Shown: positions 37,982 to 47,720, numbered from the stretch's first letter. The stretch: 64,000 nt of DNA from an uncultured Clostridia bacterium (GCA_934792465.1 CAKVOK010000007.1:1-64000); one strand, 5' to 3'. The notes: a model not told the origin generated them from the letters alone. Translations and numbers: made by a program.

Positions 37982-39448
37982 ATGAAAAAAATTATCAGTA
38001 TTATGCTCTGCGCAGCTATGACGATGTGTATGCTGGGCGGCTGCGGAGAAAAGGAAAAGACGGAAAGCGGCAAGGTGTCCGAAAACAGTATTGTTTCAAA
38101 ACCGACAACCATAACGTTTTCGTTTTGGGAAGCAGGTGTGGAACAGGAACAGGAAAAGGCGCTTACAAAGATTATCGAGAAGTATAAAGAGGTGCAGCCC
38201 GATATTACGGTAGAACTTTTAAGTCAGCCGAATTCCGGATATCAGGAATGGCTTAAATCTATGTTTTTGTCCAAGAGCGCACCGAATATAATCTCGAATC
38301 ACAGCGGTCTTACGGCAATCAATTATAAAGACGGATATATAGAAAATATAAGTAAAAACTTTAACGAGCCGTCACCCTACGGCGACGGAAAAACATTGTG
38401 GAAAGACGATTTCCAGGACGGAAAAATAGCTTCGGCACACAACTATAAATATGACGCCCAATTTGCGGTTCCGTATTTCGGCATGGGTTTGGCATATTAT
38501 TATAATAAAGATATTTACGAAAAACTCGGACTTAAAGTCCCGAAAACATGGAACGAATTTATGAGCAACTGTGCGGCTTGCGAAAAAGCCGGATATAAGC
38601 CTATTTCGCTTATGCTCATGAAAGAAGCCGCTCTCAGCTGGATGGAACAGTATGTCGGAACGGGTCTTTTCGCCAAGAAATACTTGCTTGATACAAGGAT
38701 AAACGTAAACAAGGACGGTTATATATCGCCTGAGGAATGGGCAAAAGCGATTGACGACGGCTATCTCGATATAACAAAGGGAGAGGACAGAGAGCTTCTT
38801 GAACAGTATATTGATATTCTGCATCAATACGCAAAATACTGCCCGGGCGCATCGGGACTTGATGAAGCAGGTGCAAAATCCGAATTTTTGGCGGGAAAAT
38901 CGGCTCATATTATGAGCGGAAGCTGGGATTTGCAGGCGTTTTTAAATTATAAAGGTCAGAATATAGGTGCGTTCCCGTTCCCGAAATTTACAACGGAAAA
39001 CGGAAAATATGCGGGAGATAACTACGGCGTTGACATGGTGCAGGTGCTTTCCGTAAGCAAAACAAAGGATGATGATAAGAGAAAGGCGGCAATTGATTTT
39101 GTGCAGTTCTTAACATCAAAAGACATAAATCAGATATTTATGAAGGATACATATTCGATACCTACGATAAAGGGAATAAGCGTATCGAAAGATTTTGCCG
39201 CATTTACAAAATATTCGGCACCTATGCTCCAGCTTTATTCGTTCAGCTCCGATACAAACGAGTGGTCGCTTAATGAGGTGAGCAATCAGGCGCTTATGGG
39301 CAAGAAAATCGACCTTGACAAAATTTCCGGAGAATTGGTAAAATCGCTTAATGAAAGAAGTGCAACGATAAAGAAAAATTCGGATATAGGTCCTCAAAAC
39401 AATTACGGATTCGACAATATGGTTACAATGGGGAAAATGCCTGAATGA
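37982..39448 (+). CDS. Sugar-binding lipoprotein of a CUT1 ABC transporter (family 1 SBP)
   Basis: 488 residues with a lipoprotein signal; the lipobox LGGC puts the lipidated Cys at residue 21. The body is a family 1 extracellular solute-binding protein (TITFSFWEAGVEQEQEKAL; LKVPKTWNEFMSNCAACEKAGYKPIS; AAIDFVQFLTSKD). It would capture oligosaccharides at the membrane and hand them to the permeases encoded at 31925 and 32849. An AAAAAGGAG ribosome site precedes the ATG. Its TGA overlaps the ATG of the beta-mannosidase gene, so import and the first cytoplasmic cleavage are probably co-expressed, which hints at a mannose-containing cargo. Confidence 0.93.
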   Translation: MKKIISIMLCAAMTMCMLGGCGEKEKTESGKVSENSIVSKPTTITFSFWEAGVEQEQEKALTKIIEKYKEVQPDITVELLSQPNSGYQEWLKSMFLSKSAPNIISNHSGLTAINYKDGYIENISKNFNEPSPYGDGKTLWKDDFQDGKIASAHNYKYDAQFAVPYFGMGLAYYYNKDIYEKLGLKVPKTWNEFMSNCAACEKAGYKPISLMLMKEAALSWMEQYVGTGLFAKKYLLDTRINVNKDGYISPEEWAKAIDDGYLDITKGEDRELLEQYIDILHQYAKYCPGASGLDEAGAKSEFLAGKSAHIMSGSWDLQAFLNYKGQNIGAFPFPKFTTENGKYAGDNYGVDMVQVLSVSKTKDDDKRKAAIDFVQFLTSKDINQIFMKDTYSIPTIKGISVSKDFAAFTKYSAPMLQLYSFSSDTNEWSLNEVSNQALMGKKIDLDKISGELVKSLNERSATIKKNSDIGPQNNYGFDNMVTMGKMPE

Positions 39449-41877
39449 TGAAGAAAATAAAGCTTGAAAACTGGTTTTTGAATTACAGAGCACATAAGGG
39501 ACTTGCGGCAAAAGTCCCTTGCTCGCTGTATTCGGTGTTGCTCGAAAACGGACTTATGAAAGACCCGTTTTTCGGTGACAATGAAGCGGAAGCATATAAA
39601 ATGTCGGAATATCCGTGCGAATTTTATACGCAATTCGATGCGGGAAAAGAAATAACGGATAAGAAAAAAATATTTTTAAGATTTAACGGACTGGATACTG
39701 TATGCAGGGTGTTTTTAAACGGTGTTGAGATAGGATTTGCCGACAATATGCACAGAACATATGAGATTTCGGTGAAAGACGTTTTAAAAGAAAATGAAAA
39801 CACATTAAGAGTGATATTTGAATCGCCGACAAAGTATGCGGAAAAGATGCATAAAAAGCGTAAGGTATGGTCGGTGGAATCGGTTGATGATGGAGCGTCG
39901 CAGATGAGAAAAGCGCTCTTTATGTTTGGCTGGGATTGGGGACCGAAGCTCCCCGACATGGGGATATTCAGAGATGCCGAACTGATAGCGTACGATGATT
40001 TATATTTGCGTGATATAAATATAGAGCAAAGGCATTTTGAAAATAAAACCGAGATTAGCGTATCTCTTGAGGGTGACGGCGAATTTAAAGACTCCGAACT
40101 CAGCATAATCTGCGGTGATTATAAAAAAGAATGTGTATTCGGCGGAAGAAATATTACCGCGGAAATCGAGAATCCGAAGCTTTGGTGGCCGAACGGATAC
40201 GGAGAACAGCCGCTTTATGATATTACCGTTAAAACACAAGGCGGTGAAGTTACAAAGAAAATCGGACTGAGAACGCTTACCGTAAGCACGGAAAAGGATA
40301 AATACGGAGAAGAATTTTGCTTTGTTGTGAATAAAACAAAGATTTTTTCCATGGGTGCAAATTATGTTCCGTGCGACAGCCTTTTGCCGAGAATAACCCC
40401 GGAAAGAATGAAAAGTGTATTGCTTGATTGCAAAAATGCCAATTTTAATACGGTGAGAGTTTGGGGCGGCGGATATTATCAAAACGATGAGTTTTACAAT
40501 ATATGCGATGAACTCGGACTTATAGTATGGCAGGATTTTATGTTTGCGTGCATAAATGTGTATTTGAGAGATTCTTTTGAAAAAAGCATTATTGCGGAAG
40601 CAACGGAAAATATAAAACGGCTGCGGCATCATGCGTGCATAGGGCTTTTTTGCGGTAATAATGAAATGGAATTCGGAATACTTAACTGGGGAATAGACGA
40701 TTCGCTTCAGGTTAAAAACGATTATATAAGATTATATGAACATATTTTGCCGGATTTATGCGAAAAGTATGCGCCTTATATATTTTATTGGCCGTCCTCG
40801 CCGTCCTCGGGCGGCGGATTCGACAAGCCGGATGATGAGAATCGCGGCGATACGCATTATTGGGACGTTTGGTTTGGTTCGGTGCCGTACGAGGATTATA
40901 AGAAACACTGTTTTCGGTTTTGCTCGGAGTTTGGTTTTGAATCATATCCGAATATGAAAACGTTGGGAGCGGTAACCGCCGAAGAAAATCCGAATCCTTT
41001 TTCGAGGGCGTTGGATAATCATCAAAAATGCAATAAAGGCAATGCGTTGATTCTTACGTATTGCTCACAGAGGTATCTGTATCCCATGAGTCTTGAAATG
41101 CTTGTTTATGCTTCTCAGCTTGTGCAGGCGGAGGCGATTAAATACGGTGTTGAGCATTTCAGACGAAACCGCGGACGCTGCATGGGCGCGCTGTATTGGC
41201 AGCTCAATGATTGCTGGCCGGTTGCTTCGTGGTCATCGGTTGATTATTACGGAAGATGGAAGGCGCTTCACTATTTTGCGAAAAACTTTTATGCTCCGGT
41301 GCTTCTTTCCGCCGATACGGAGGATAAAAGTGTAATGTTTAATATATCGAACGAAACGAGAGGCGAGTTTCGCGGCAGGCTTGTATACAGCATAAACGAT
41401 AACGGGAATAATAAAATTTTTGAAAAGTCCCGTGACGTTGAGGTATTGCCGCTTTGCGCAAAAAATATTGTTCAAATTGATTTTTCCGAATGGATTTCGG
41501 GATATGAAACTTGCAGATATCTCGAAATGAATCTGTATGACGAAAACGGAATAAGGGTTTCGGGGCAGACCGTGCTTTTTACAAAACCTAAGTATTTTGA
41601 TTTTCTGAAACCGAAAATCAGTGTTGATATAAAAAACCGGGGGGATATTGCGGAAATAGAAATTTTGTCGGACGTTTTCTTAAAGAATGCCGAGGTGGAT
41701 TTTGAAGGCATTGATATAACGCCGAACGATAATTTTACGGATATTACGGGAAAGATAACGCTTTGCTGCAAAACGCCGGTATCGTGCGGGGAATTGCTGA
41801 AGCGTATAAGAATAAAATCCGTTTATGATATCGGAAACGGCGGGCACGTTTGTGTTGACAATGGCATTGTAAAATGA
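39445..41877 (+). CDS. GH2 beta-mannosidase, cytoplasmic
   Basis: 810 residues, no signal peptide. The N-terminus (ENWFLNYRAHKGLAAKVPC, LLENGLMKDPFFGDNEAEA) and MFGWDWGPKLPDMGI are typical of GH2 beta-mannosidases. The acid/base is Glu407 in FCGNNEMEFG and the nucleophile Glu495 in CSEFGFESYP, 88 residues apart as in the family. The C-terminal beta-sandwich (about 640-810) looks complete. It removes non-reducing beta-mannose from imported oligosaccharides. The start codon overlaps the stop of the binding-protein gene (ATGA); the ATG at 39448 is an equally possible start. The last bases of the gene contain the promoter of the next operon. Confidence 0.92.
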   Translation: MMKKIKLENWFLNYRAHKGLAAKVPCSLYSVLLENGLMKDPFFGDNEAEAYKMSEYPCEFYTQFDAGKEITDKKKIFLRFNGLDTVCRVFLNGVEIGFADNMHRTYEISVKDVLKENENTLRVIFESPTKYAEKMHKKRKVWSVESVDDGASQMRKALFMFGWDWGPKLPDMGIFRDAELIAYDDLYLRDINIEQRHFENKTEISVSLEGDGEFKDSELSIICGDYKKECVFGGRNITAEIENPKLWWPNGYGEQPLYDITVKTQGGEVTKKIGLRTLTVSTEKDKYGEEFCFVVNKTKIFSMGANYVPCDSLLPRITPERMKSVLLDCKNANFNTVRVWGGGYYQNDEFYNICDELGLIVWQDFMFACINVYLRDSFEKSIIAEATENIKRLRHHACIGLFCGNNEMEFGILNWGIDDSLQVKNDYIRLYEHILPDLCEKYAPYIFYWPSSPSSGGGFDKPDDENRGDTHYWDVWFGSVPYEDYKKHCFRFCSEFGFESYPNMKTLGAVTAEENPNPFSRALDNHQKCNKGNALILTYCSQRYLYPMSLEMLVYASQLVQAEAIKYGVEHFRRNRGRCMGALYWQLNDCWPVASWSSVDYYGRWKALHYFAKNFYAPVLLSADTEDKSVMFNISNETRGEFRGRLVYSINDNGNNKIFEKSRDVEVLPLCAKNIVQIDFSEWISGYETCRYLEMNLYDENGIRVSGQTVLFTKPKYFDFLKPKISVDIKNRGDIAEIEILSDVFLKNAEVDFEGIDITPNDNFTDITGKITLCCKTPVSCGELLKRIRIKSVYDIGNGGHVCVDNGIVK

Positions 41878-41883
41878 TATAAT
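41855..41883 (+). promoter_or_regulatory. Perfect-consensus promoter of the two-component system
   Basis: TTGACA (41855-41860), a 17-base spacer and TATAAT (41878-41883): both boxes match the housekeeping sigma consensus exactly. The -35 and spacer lie inside the last codons of the mannosidase gene. The kinase start is 88 bases downstream. Confidence 0.88.
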
Positions 41884-41971
41884 AAAAACAGTTATTTTTA
41901 TTGTTGCTGTTCTAATGAGTATAGACTGCCCGAGCAGTGTTTGATTATTATGCCGAAAAGGATGAATTATA

Positions 41972-43738
41972 TTGAAGAAAAAAATATTTTCACTGTCAAT
42001 ATCGCAGCAGCTTCTTGTGTTTTTTTTGCCGGCTGCGTTAATAACATGTATTTCTCTTTATTTGTTTGTTGCAAATATTTATAAAAATGATGTGATAAAA
42101 TTTGCGGTTGAAGCGTGCAGCGACAACCTTCAGCTTGTTGATACGGATTTAAATATATATTTTGAACAGTATTGCCATATTTTAGACCCGTATTTGGGCA
42201 GCAACGATATCATAAAGGTGCTGTCAAAATATAAGGATGATAATGCCGGCGAAAATAATGCATATCGTATAGAGCTGAACGCAGAGGTTGAAAAAGCATT
42301 TTATTCGGTTAAAAATTTATCCTCAATCGTTATTGTCGACAACAGTGAGAATATTTTTTGTATCGGCGATATAAAGATATATTCGCAGATAATGAATTTA
42401 TATAATTCGCTTAAAGATAAGCTTGACGAAAGTGACGGAGCGATAAACTATTCTTCCATAAAGCTGGGAAACAAATATAAGATAGCAATGTGCAAACGAA
42501 TTGTCTGTTTTGATTCGAATAATGAAATCCAAAGGCTCGGATACGGCTTTTTGCTTATGAACGAGCAGACCCTGAACGATTACTATTCGAAAATAAACGT
42601 TACGGCGAATAATCTGTTTTATATTTATGATGATAACAACAGGATTGTGTCATCGAATGTGAGAAGCGAGATAGGGAAGAAGTTTTTGCAAAACAAAGTG
42701 AACGAAGTAAGGGGAAGAATGACAACAATACGCAATAACGATACATATTACATTGTTTCCCGAGCCTTGTCGTCGTACGAGGGATATTCCATAGCGCACC
42801 TCATATCCAAACGCACGGTTGAAAAAAATGTGATTTATTTCAATTTGAGCGTTGTGGTTCTTGCACTCTTATTTATAATAGTATCGGTGCTGTTTTCGCG
42901 GTTCACATCAAAGTATATAACAAAACCGATACAGGCGGTAAATGCCGCCTTGCAGGAAGTGGAAAACGGAAACTTTTCGGTGCAGTTTGAAAGTCCGCTG
43001 AAAAATGAGATCGGCGATTTGGTTTCAAAATTTAATCACATGACAAAAGAACTTGATTTTTTGGTTAATAAAACCATGAGCCTTGAAATTAAATCCAAAG
43101 AGGCGCAGCTTTTGGCATACGAGCGCCAGATAAATCCCCATTTTTTGTATAATACGCTTGATTTGATAAGAAGTCTGGTGCTTTTGAACGAGGTGCAGAT
43201 GGTTGATAAGGCAATAGTAAGTTTAAGCGATTTGCTGCGATTTAATTTGAAATGGGAAAAAGAAGTTACGCTCAAAGAGGAATTTGACAGCTTGCTCAAT
43301 TATTTTGTAATAATTAAATTGAGATTTCGCGATTCGCTCAGCTATACAATGAATTTAGACCGGTCTATAAGCAAGTGCAGAACCCTGAAATTCTTACTTC
43401 AGCCGATTGTGGAAAACGCAATTTTCCACGGAACGGGGAACGTGGATAAGGCGGGGAAAATCGATATTTTGGCGAAGCGCATAAACGATGAGATTATATT
43501 TATTATAAGGGATAACGGAATAGGTATGACACCCGAGAAACTCGAGGAGGTCAAAAGGGATATGGATAATCCCGAAAGCAAGAAAAGCTTGGGCTTGCAG
43601 AATGTAAATCAGCGGATAAAAACAAAATACGGTGAAAAGTACGGCGTCGGGATTGAAAGCGTATACGGCGAACATACATCTGTTTCAATTCATATACCGG
43701 CAATAGAAAATGATGAATCTTCCGAGAATAAGGAGTGA
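41972..43738 (+). CDS. Sensor histidine kinase, YesM family
   Basis: Start is TTG at 41972, 9 bases after AAAAGGA; the nearest ATG is out of frame. 588 residues. Membrane segments at about 11-33 and 287-309 enclose an extracellular sensor region. HAMP follows (about 310-365), then a His-kinase domain of the YesM type with the phosphorylated His390 in QINPHFLYNT, an N box (LLQPIVENAIFHG, about 474-486) and the ATP-binding DNGIG. Kinases of this family sense extracellular oligosaccharides and pass phosphate to a YesN-like AraC-type partner, which is the next gene. The likely targets are the surrounding transporter and enzyme genes. It is transcribed from a strong consensus promoter, so it is probably made constitutively. 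Confidence 0.92.
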   Translation: MKKKIFSLSISQQLLVFFLPAALITCISLYLFVANIYKNDVIKFAVEACSDNLQLVDTDLNIYFEQYCHILDPYLGSNDIIKVLSKYKDDNAGENNAYRIELNAEVEKAFYSVKNLSSIVIVDNSENIFCIGDIKIYSQIMNLYNSLKDKLDESDGAINYSSIKLGNKYKIAMCKRIVCFDSNNEIQRLGYGFLLMNEQTLNDYYSKINVTANNLFYIYDDNNRIVSSNVRSEIGKKFLQNKVNEVRGRMTTIRNNDTYYIVSRALSSYEGYSIAHLISKRTVEKNVIYFNLSVVVLALLFIIVSVLFSRFTSKYITKPIQAVNAALQEVENGNFSVQFESPLKNEIGDLVSKFNHMTKELDFLVNKTMSLEIKSKEAQLLAYERQINPHFLYNTLDLIRSLVLLNEVQMVDKAIVSLSDLLRFNLKWEKEVTLKEEFDSLLNYFVIIKLRFRDSLSYTMNLDRSISKCRTLKFLLQPIVENAIFHGTGNVDKAGKIDILAKRINDEIIFIIRDNGIGMTPEKLEEVKRDMDNPESKKSLGLQNVNQRIKTKYGEKYGVGIESVYGEHTSVSIHIPAIENDESSENKE

Positions 43739-43743
43739 CACAT

Positions 43744-45198
43744 ATGTATAAATTGCTGATTGTAGAAGATGAATATTTTTCGCGCGAGGTCATAAAGCAT
43801 TTGATTGATTGGGAAAAGTATTCGGTTGAAATTGTCGATACTGCGGAAAACGGCAAGATAGGACTTCAAAAAATACTTTGCCTCAAACCGGATATTGTTC
43901 TGACGGACATACGTATGAAGCTTGTCAGCGGGCTTGAAATGATAGAAGAAGCAAATAAACATAATGTAAAATGCAAGTTTATTATTATGAGCGGATACAA
44001 AAAATTTGAATATGCGCAAAAGGCTGTGGACGAGGACGTTATTGCATATCTTTTAAAGCCGGTAAGACAGGAGAATTTGACGGAAGCTATAATCAAGGTT
44101 ACCAAAATGCTTGAAAAGGACTCGGCAGATTATGATTTGACAGGGTTTCATGAATCCGAAAGAAAATTCGATGATTTTATAAAACAGCAGAGCGGTAACG
44201 AAACAGCAAGGACTTTCTTTATATGCAAGGCGGGATTTGAAGAGATTTCCTACATTTCGTCGGAACTGCGGCAAAGAATATTCGCATATATTCAGAAAAC
44301 GGGAAAAGAGGCGTATGTGAAATTCGGGAAAAACTGCTTTTACATGATAGTTTTGAATGAGAACATAACAAAATCCGGTCTGACCGACATGATGCATCTG
44401 CTTGAAAAGGAAAGCGGCAAAACGGTTTATATGGGCGTCGGCGAAAGCGGCGGCACGTCAAATGATGCCGGATATATTAAGAAACAGGCGGATGCGGCAT
44501 ATGCGCAAAGAATTTACGGCAGCGGAAGACTGCTGCTGCACAGCGAGCTGGAGCCTACAAAGGATACCGTTGACTGGCAGCGGTTTTCGGCGGAGATTAT
44601 GAATGTACTCGGAACGGCGGATGAGAAAGACGTGCAGCCGCTGTGGGATGATTTTTTTAAGTCAATACGGGTGAAATGCAATTCGGCGGCATTGCTGTAT
44701 GACAGGCTTGAGAAAATATTGGGTCAAATTCATGTTTATACAAATAATTATGACAGAATGAATTGTGTGGCGGGAACATTATCCGCGGATCTTGAGATGC
44801 TTGCGGATAAAAATTCCCTGCACGAATTGAAGTTGTTTATGATTGACGTTACGCAAAAAAGTATCGGAGTTATTGCGGAAAATAATTTGTATAACAAAAC
44901 GCTTGAAATAATCCAATACATCGACAATCATTACAAGGAGTCTTTGAGCCTTGAGCAGCTTTCCAAAAAATTTTTTATCGGGCAGAGCAGCTTGAGCAAA
45001 CAGCTGAAAAAGGAACTCGGGAAAAATTACGTAGATTACATTACGGAAAAACGTATGAATGAGGCAAAGGCATTGCTTCGGAGTACGGAAATGACAATAT
45101 ATGATATTGCGACGGAAGTGGGATACGGAAACCAGCATTATTTCAGCAAACTGTTTAAGTCCTTGTTCGGAATTTCGCCGAATGATTACAGAAAGTAG
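43744..45198 (+). CDS. Response regulator with AraC-type DNA-binding domain, YesN family
   Basis: The ATG at 43744 lies 8 bases after AGGAG; an in-frame GTG at 43735 overlaps that site. 484 residues. Receiver domain (1-120) with acidic pocket Glu8/Asp9, phospho-acceptor Asp55 in VLTDIRM, and Lys in YLLKPV. A middle region (about 130-370) of unassigned function follows. The C-terminal AraC double HTH spans about 385-484 (LEQLSKKFFIGQSSLSKQLK; IYDIATEVGYGNQHYFSKLF). It forms a two-component pair with the YesM-like kinase, whose stop is 5 bases upstream. In the YesMN group the regulator activates glycan uptake and breakdown genes; direct targets cannot be seen here. Confidence 0.93.
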   Translation: MYKLLIVEDEYFSREVIKHLIDWEKYSVEIVDTAENGKIGLQKILCLKPDIVLTDIRMKLVSGLEMIEEANKHNVKCKFIIMSGYKKFEYAQKAVDEDVIAYLLKPVRQENLTEAIIKVTKMLEKDSADYDLTGFHESERKFDDFIKQQSGNETARTFFICKAGFEEISYISSELRQRIFAYIQKTGKEAYVKFGKNCFYMIVLNENITKSGLTDMMHLLEKESGKTVYMGVGESGGTSNDAGYIKKQADAAYAQRIYGSGRLLLHSELEPTKDTVDWQRFSAEIMNVLGTADEKDVQPLWDDFFKSIRVKCNSAALLYDRLEKILGQIHVYTNNYDRMNCVAGTLSADLEMLADKNSLHELKLFMIDVTQKSIGVIAENNLYNKTLEIIQYIDNHYKESLSLEQLSKKFFIGQSSLSKQLKKELGKNYVDYITEKRMNEAKALLRSTEMTIYDIATEVGYGNQHYFSKLFKSLFGISPNDYRK

Positions 45199-45216
45199 CA
45201 TTTAAGGGGATAGAAT

Positions 45217-46719
45217 ATGAGAGTTGTATTTAATGAAGACTGGATACATTTTCTTTGGACAAGATATGAAAACAATAAGGATATAACGGAAGAGGTATTA
45301 AAAGAATTTATTTATCAGTATAAAGATACGCAGGTGACGGATTTTGCGATGAATGTGAACGGAAGCGTTTCAACGTTTCCGTCGAAAGTGTTGGACAACT
45401 TCTGCAATAAATACAGGCGGAAATCGGAAAACGGCATCACGGTTGATTATACAAATACGTTTGCGAAAAAAGCATATGAAATCTTTGAAGAAAAAAAACT
45501 TGATATGTATAAAATATGGATAGATGCATTGCGTGAAATTAATATAAAACCGTGGATTTCGATACGGATGAATGATTGCCACGGGAATGAATTTAAAACG
45601 GATTTGAGGAAAAGCGAATTTATAAACGAAAATCCGAGTCTTTGGAGAGTAACGCATAAAACCGCAGACGGATATTTCGACAAGTGTCTTAATTATTTAA
45701 AAAAAGAGGTGAGAGACCTCTGTTTGGCTTATGCGGAAGAAACGTTAAACAGATATGATGCGGACGGATTGGAACTTGATTTCACACGGGAGGCAACGTG
45801 TTTTCCGGAAGGCTTTGAGGAAGCGGGAAGGGATGTTATGAACAAGCTGATGTGTGAGATAAAGGACCTTGCCGAAAATATCGGGAGAAAAAGAAAACAC
45901 GGTATCAAAATACGTGTACTGGTGTTTTCAAATCCTATAATGAATTATAATGCGGGCTTGGACGTTGTTACGTGGGCGAGAATGGGATATGCGGACGAGG
46001 TTGCGGCGCTGCCGCGGTGGGAAAGCATAGATACCGATATACCTACGGAAATATGGAAGCAGCTGCTTTCGGAAAATACGAAGTTTGCTGCGGGTCATCA
46101 GCTGCTGATTTGCCCGTATAATGGCGCAAGGGCGACAATGAGCAGTATTGACATGGCTTTCGCACAGGCGGCGGCAAATTCGGCACGAGGGGCGGATTTT
46201 GTCTATTTGTACAATTATATGGATATTATGGAATCCGGACTTGCGTCGGTTTATAATAATTCGTCGGTGCGAAACGAAAAAAATCTTAAAATGATACTTA
46301 AAAACATAGGGAATGCGGAAAAAATGAAAAACTTCCCGAGAAGACATACGCTTTCGTATTATGATTACCCGAATTATTGGGAAAGGGTTTCGTGCAGACT
46401 CCCGATAGAGCTCGGAGCGGATAAATATTTTGAATATATCCGAATTGCCGTAGGCAAAGTATCGGAAGATGCAAAGGTGTATCTCATACTCGGCATAGAC
46501 GGAAATGATGCAATGTCGGAAACGGATTTTGAAGTGTATGTAAACAGCAAAAGAGTACATTTGTGCAAAGATGATTTGCTTGATAAAGAAATATGCGAAC
46601 TGACGGGTTATTCATTTGAAATACCGGAAATTTGCGGCACTTTTGCGGTTGCGGGAATTAAGGCTTTTAAAGATTGTGTGCTTAAATATGCCGAAATTTT
46701 GGTTGAACCGCAATCCTGA
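45217..46719 (+). CDS. Cytoplasmic TIM-barrel-like protein, putative glycosidase of unknown family
   Basis: 500 residues, no signal peptide, ATG 18 bases after the regulator gene with AAGGGGATAG ahead. I do not recognise a family for certain. The first 340 residues read like a (beta/alpha)8 barrel: ALREINIKPWISIRMNDCHG, RYDADGLELDFTREATCFP, KIRVLVFSNPIMNYNAGLDV, GADFVYLYNYMD. Acidic residues in GLELDF and nearby are possible catalytic ones, similar in style to GHL10/DUF-type glycoside-hydrolase-like proteins. Residues about 380-500 form a beta-sandwich. The place directly behind a sugar-sensing two-component system, and the lack of a signal, suggest a role in processing imported oligosaccharides. 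Activity is not shown by sequence. Confidence 0.75.
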   Translation: MRVVFNEDWIHFLWTRYENNKDITEEVLKEFIYQYKDTQVTDFAMNVNGSVSTFPSKVLDNFCNKYRRKSENGITVDYTNTFAKKAYEIFEEKKLDMYKIWIDALREINIKPWISIRMNDCHGNEFKTDLRKSEFINENPSLWRVTHKTADGYFDKCLNYLKKEVRDLCLAYAEETLNRYDADGLELDFTREATCFPEGFEEAGRDVMNKLMCEIKDLAENIGRKRKHGIKIRVLVFSNPIMNYNAGLDVVTWARMGYADEVAALPRWESIDTDIPTEIWKQLLSENTKFAAGHQLLICPYNGARATMSSIDMAFAQAAANSARGADFVYLYNYMDIMESGLASVYNNSSVRNEKNLKMILKNIGNAEKMKNFPRRHTLSYYDYPNYWERVSCRLPIELGADKYFEYIRIAVGKVSEDAKVYLILGIDGNDAMSETDFEVYVNSKRVHLCKDDLLDKEICELTGYSFEIPEICGTFAVAGIKAFKDCVLKYAEILVEPQS

Positions 46720-46731
46720 TAAGCGGAAACG

Positions 46732-46750
46732 CCGGCGCACGGCCGGGTTT
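46732..46750 (+). terminator. Probable terminator after the TIM-barrel gene
   Basis: CCGGC (46732-46736) pairs with GCCGG (46742-46746) around a 5-base loop and is followed by GTTTT. A short, GC-rich stem with a short T-run: plausible but weak. Confidence 0.45.
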
Positions 46751-46783
46751 TGACAATTTTGTAGTAGCCGTGGCATATTATAA

Positions 46784-46888
46784 CTATGGGTTGTAAACCT
46801 AAATCCGGCTTTCAGCCCACAAAAAAACTACATAGATTATATCATCATTTTGGAGCAGGATTTGAGGTTTACACAAAATGTGGGATAG
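46784..46888. repeat. MITE-like inverted repeat, resembling IS256-type ends
   Basis: The left arm (CTATGGGTTGTAAACC... from 46784) and the right arm (...GGTTTACACAAAATGTGGG to 46888) are inverted copies. Their core TGTAAACCTAAATCC (46792-46806) pairs with the segment at 46858-46873 with one extra base. The right end, read inward as CTATCCCACATTTTGTGTAA, resembles terminal repeats I recall for IS256-family elements. There is no transposase between the arms and no clear target duplication. It sits in the gap between convergent genes, where a small non-autonomous element would do little harm. Confidence 0.42.
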
Positions 46889-46949
46889 TCCCCGATTTTG
46901 CAATTCACAATATGGGGTTTTGATTAGAGGGCGTGTCCGCCGGATACTT

Positions 46950-47720
46950 TTATTTGCCCGATTGTATCAATTCTTTTTTAAAAAAGCTTGGTGATTTCCC
47001 GGTTTTTTTCTTAAATATTTTTGAGAATTCATATATATTATCATATCCGACCATATGAGCAATATCAGTAATTGATATATTTTTTGAAAGCAATTTCTTT
47101 GCTTGCTTAATTCTTGTATTTAGAAGATATTCCTGCATTGTGCATCCGGTTTCTTTTTTGAAAATGCGTGTAAGATGATGGGAATTGATATGCATATTGT
47201 CAGCAATGTTTTTTATCTTTATATTATACATATAACTCTTTTTAATATAGTTTTTAGCAATGTCAACGTAGTTGTTTTTGATTTGCGAATCAAAAATTTC
47301 GCTGAATGCAAGAAATAGCTTTCCGGCTATAAATTCCTCTTTGGTATTGTTCGCATTCTTTGCATCAAGCATTTCCAAAAAATATGAGCCGCTGTATTTT
47401 ATAACTTCTTTGCCGATACTTTCAAACATTAAAGACAATTCTCCGTCAAATGCGATATATGCATACTCCCACGGTTCGGTCTTGTCAGCCATATAATAAA
47501 CCTTTGTATTCGGACGAATAATAAAAATGTTGTCTTTTTCGACTTCGTACTTTCCGTTTGGACTTATAAAAGTGCCGCGACCGCTGATTACATAGTGTAT
47601 AAGATAGCTTGAGTGTACAACAGGACCCACATAATGCTGGCTTTTGCAGCGTTCATATCCGCAAACCAGAGGGTTCAGATCTTTAAATTTCTTATTATGA
47701 ATCAATATGTCGTATTTCAT
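46950..47720 (-). CDS. AraC-family regulator (cupin sensor plus C-terminal HTH)
   Basis: 256 residues: an N-terminal cupin-like sensor (about 20-140, with GRGTFISPNGKYEVEKDNIF) and a C-terminal double HTH (about 160-256: IKNIADNMHINSHHLTRIFK; ITDIAHMVGYDNIYEFSKIF). AAGGAGG lies 11 bases before the ATG. It has no partner on its own strand and is divergent from the Lpl-type transporter operon starting at 48580, which it probably controls. The long gap between them carries both promoters and a decayed transposase. Confidence 0.9.
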   Translation of the reverse strand: MKYDILIHNKKFKDLNPLVCGYERCKSQHYVGPVVHSSYLIHYVISGRGTFISPNGKYEVEKDNIFIIRPNTKVYYMADKTEPWEYAYIAFDGELSLMFESIGKEVIKYSGSYFLEMLDAKNANNTKEEFIAGKLFLAFSEIFDSQIKNNYVDIAKNYIKKSYMYNIKIKNIADNMHINSHHLTRIFKKETGCTMQEYLLNTRIKQAKKLLSKNISITDIAHMVGYDNIYEFSKIFKKKTGKSPSFFKKELIQSGK

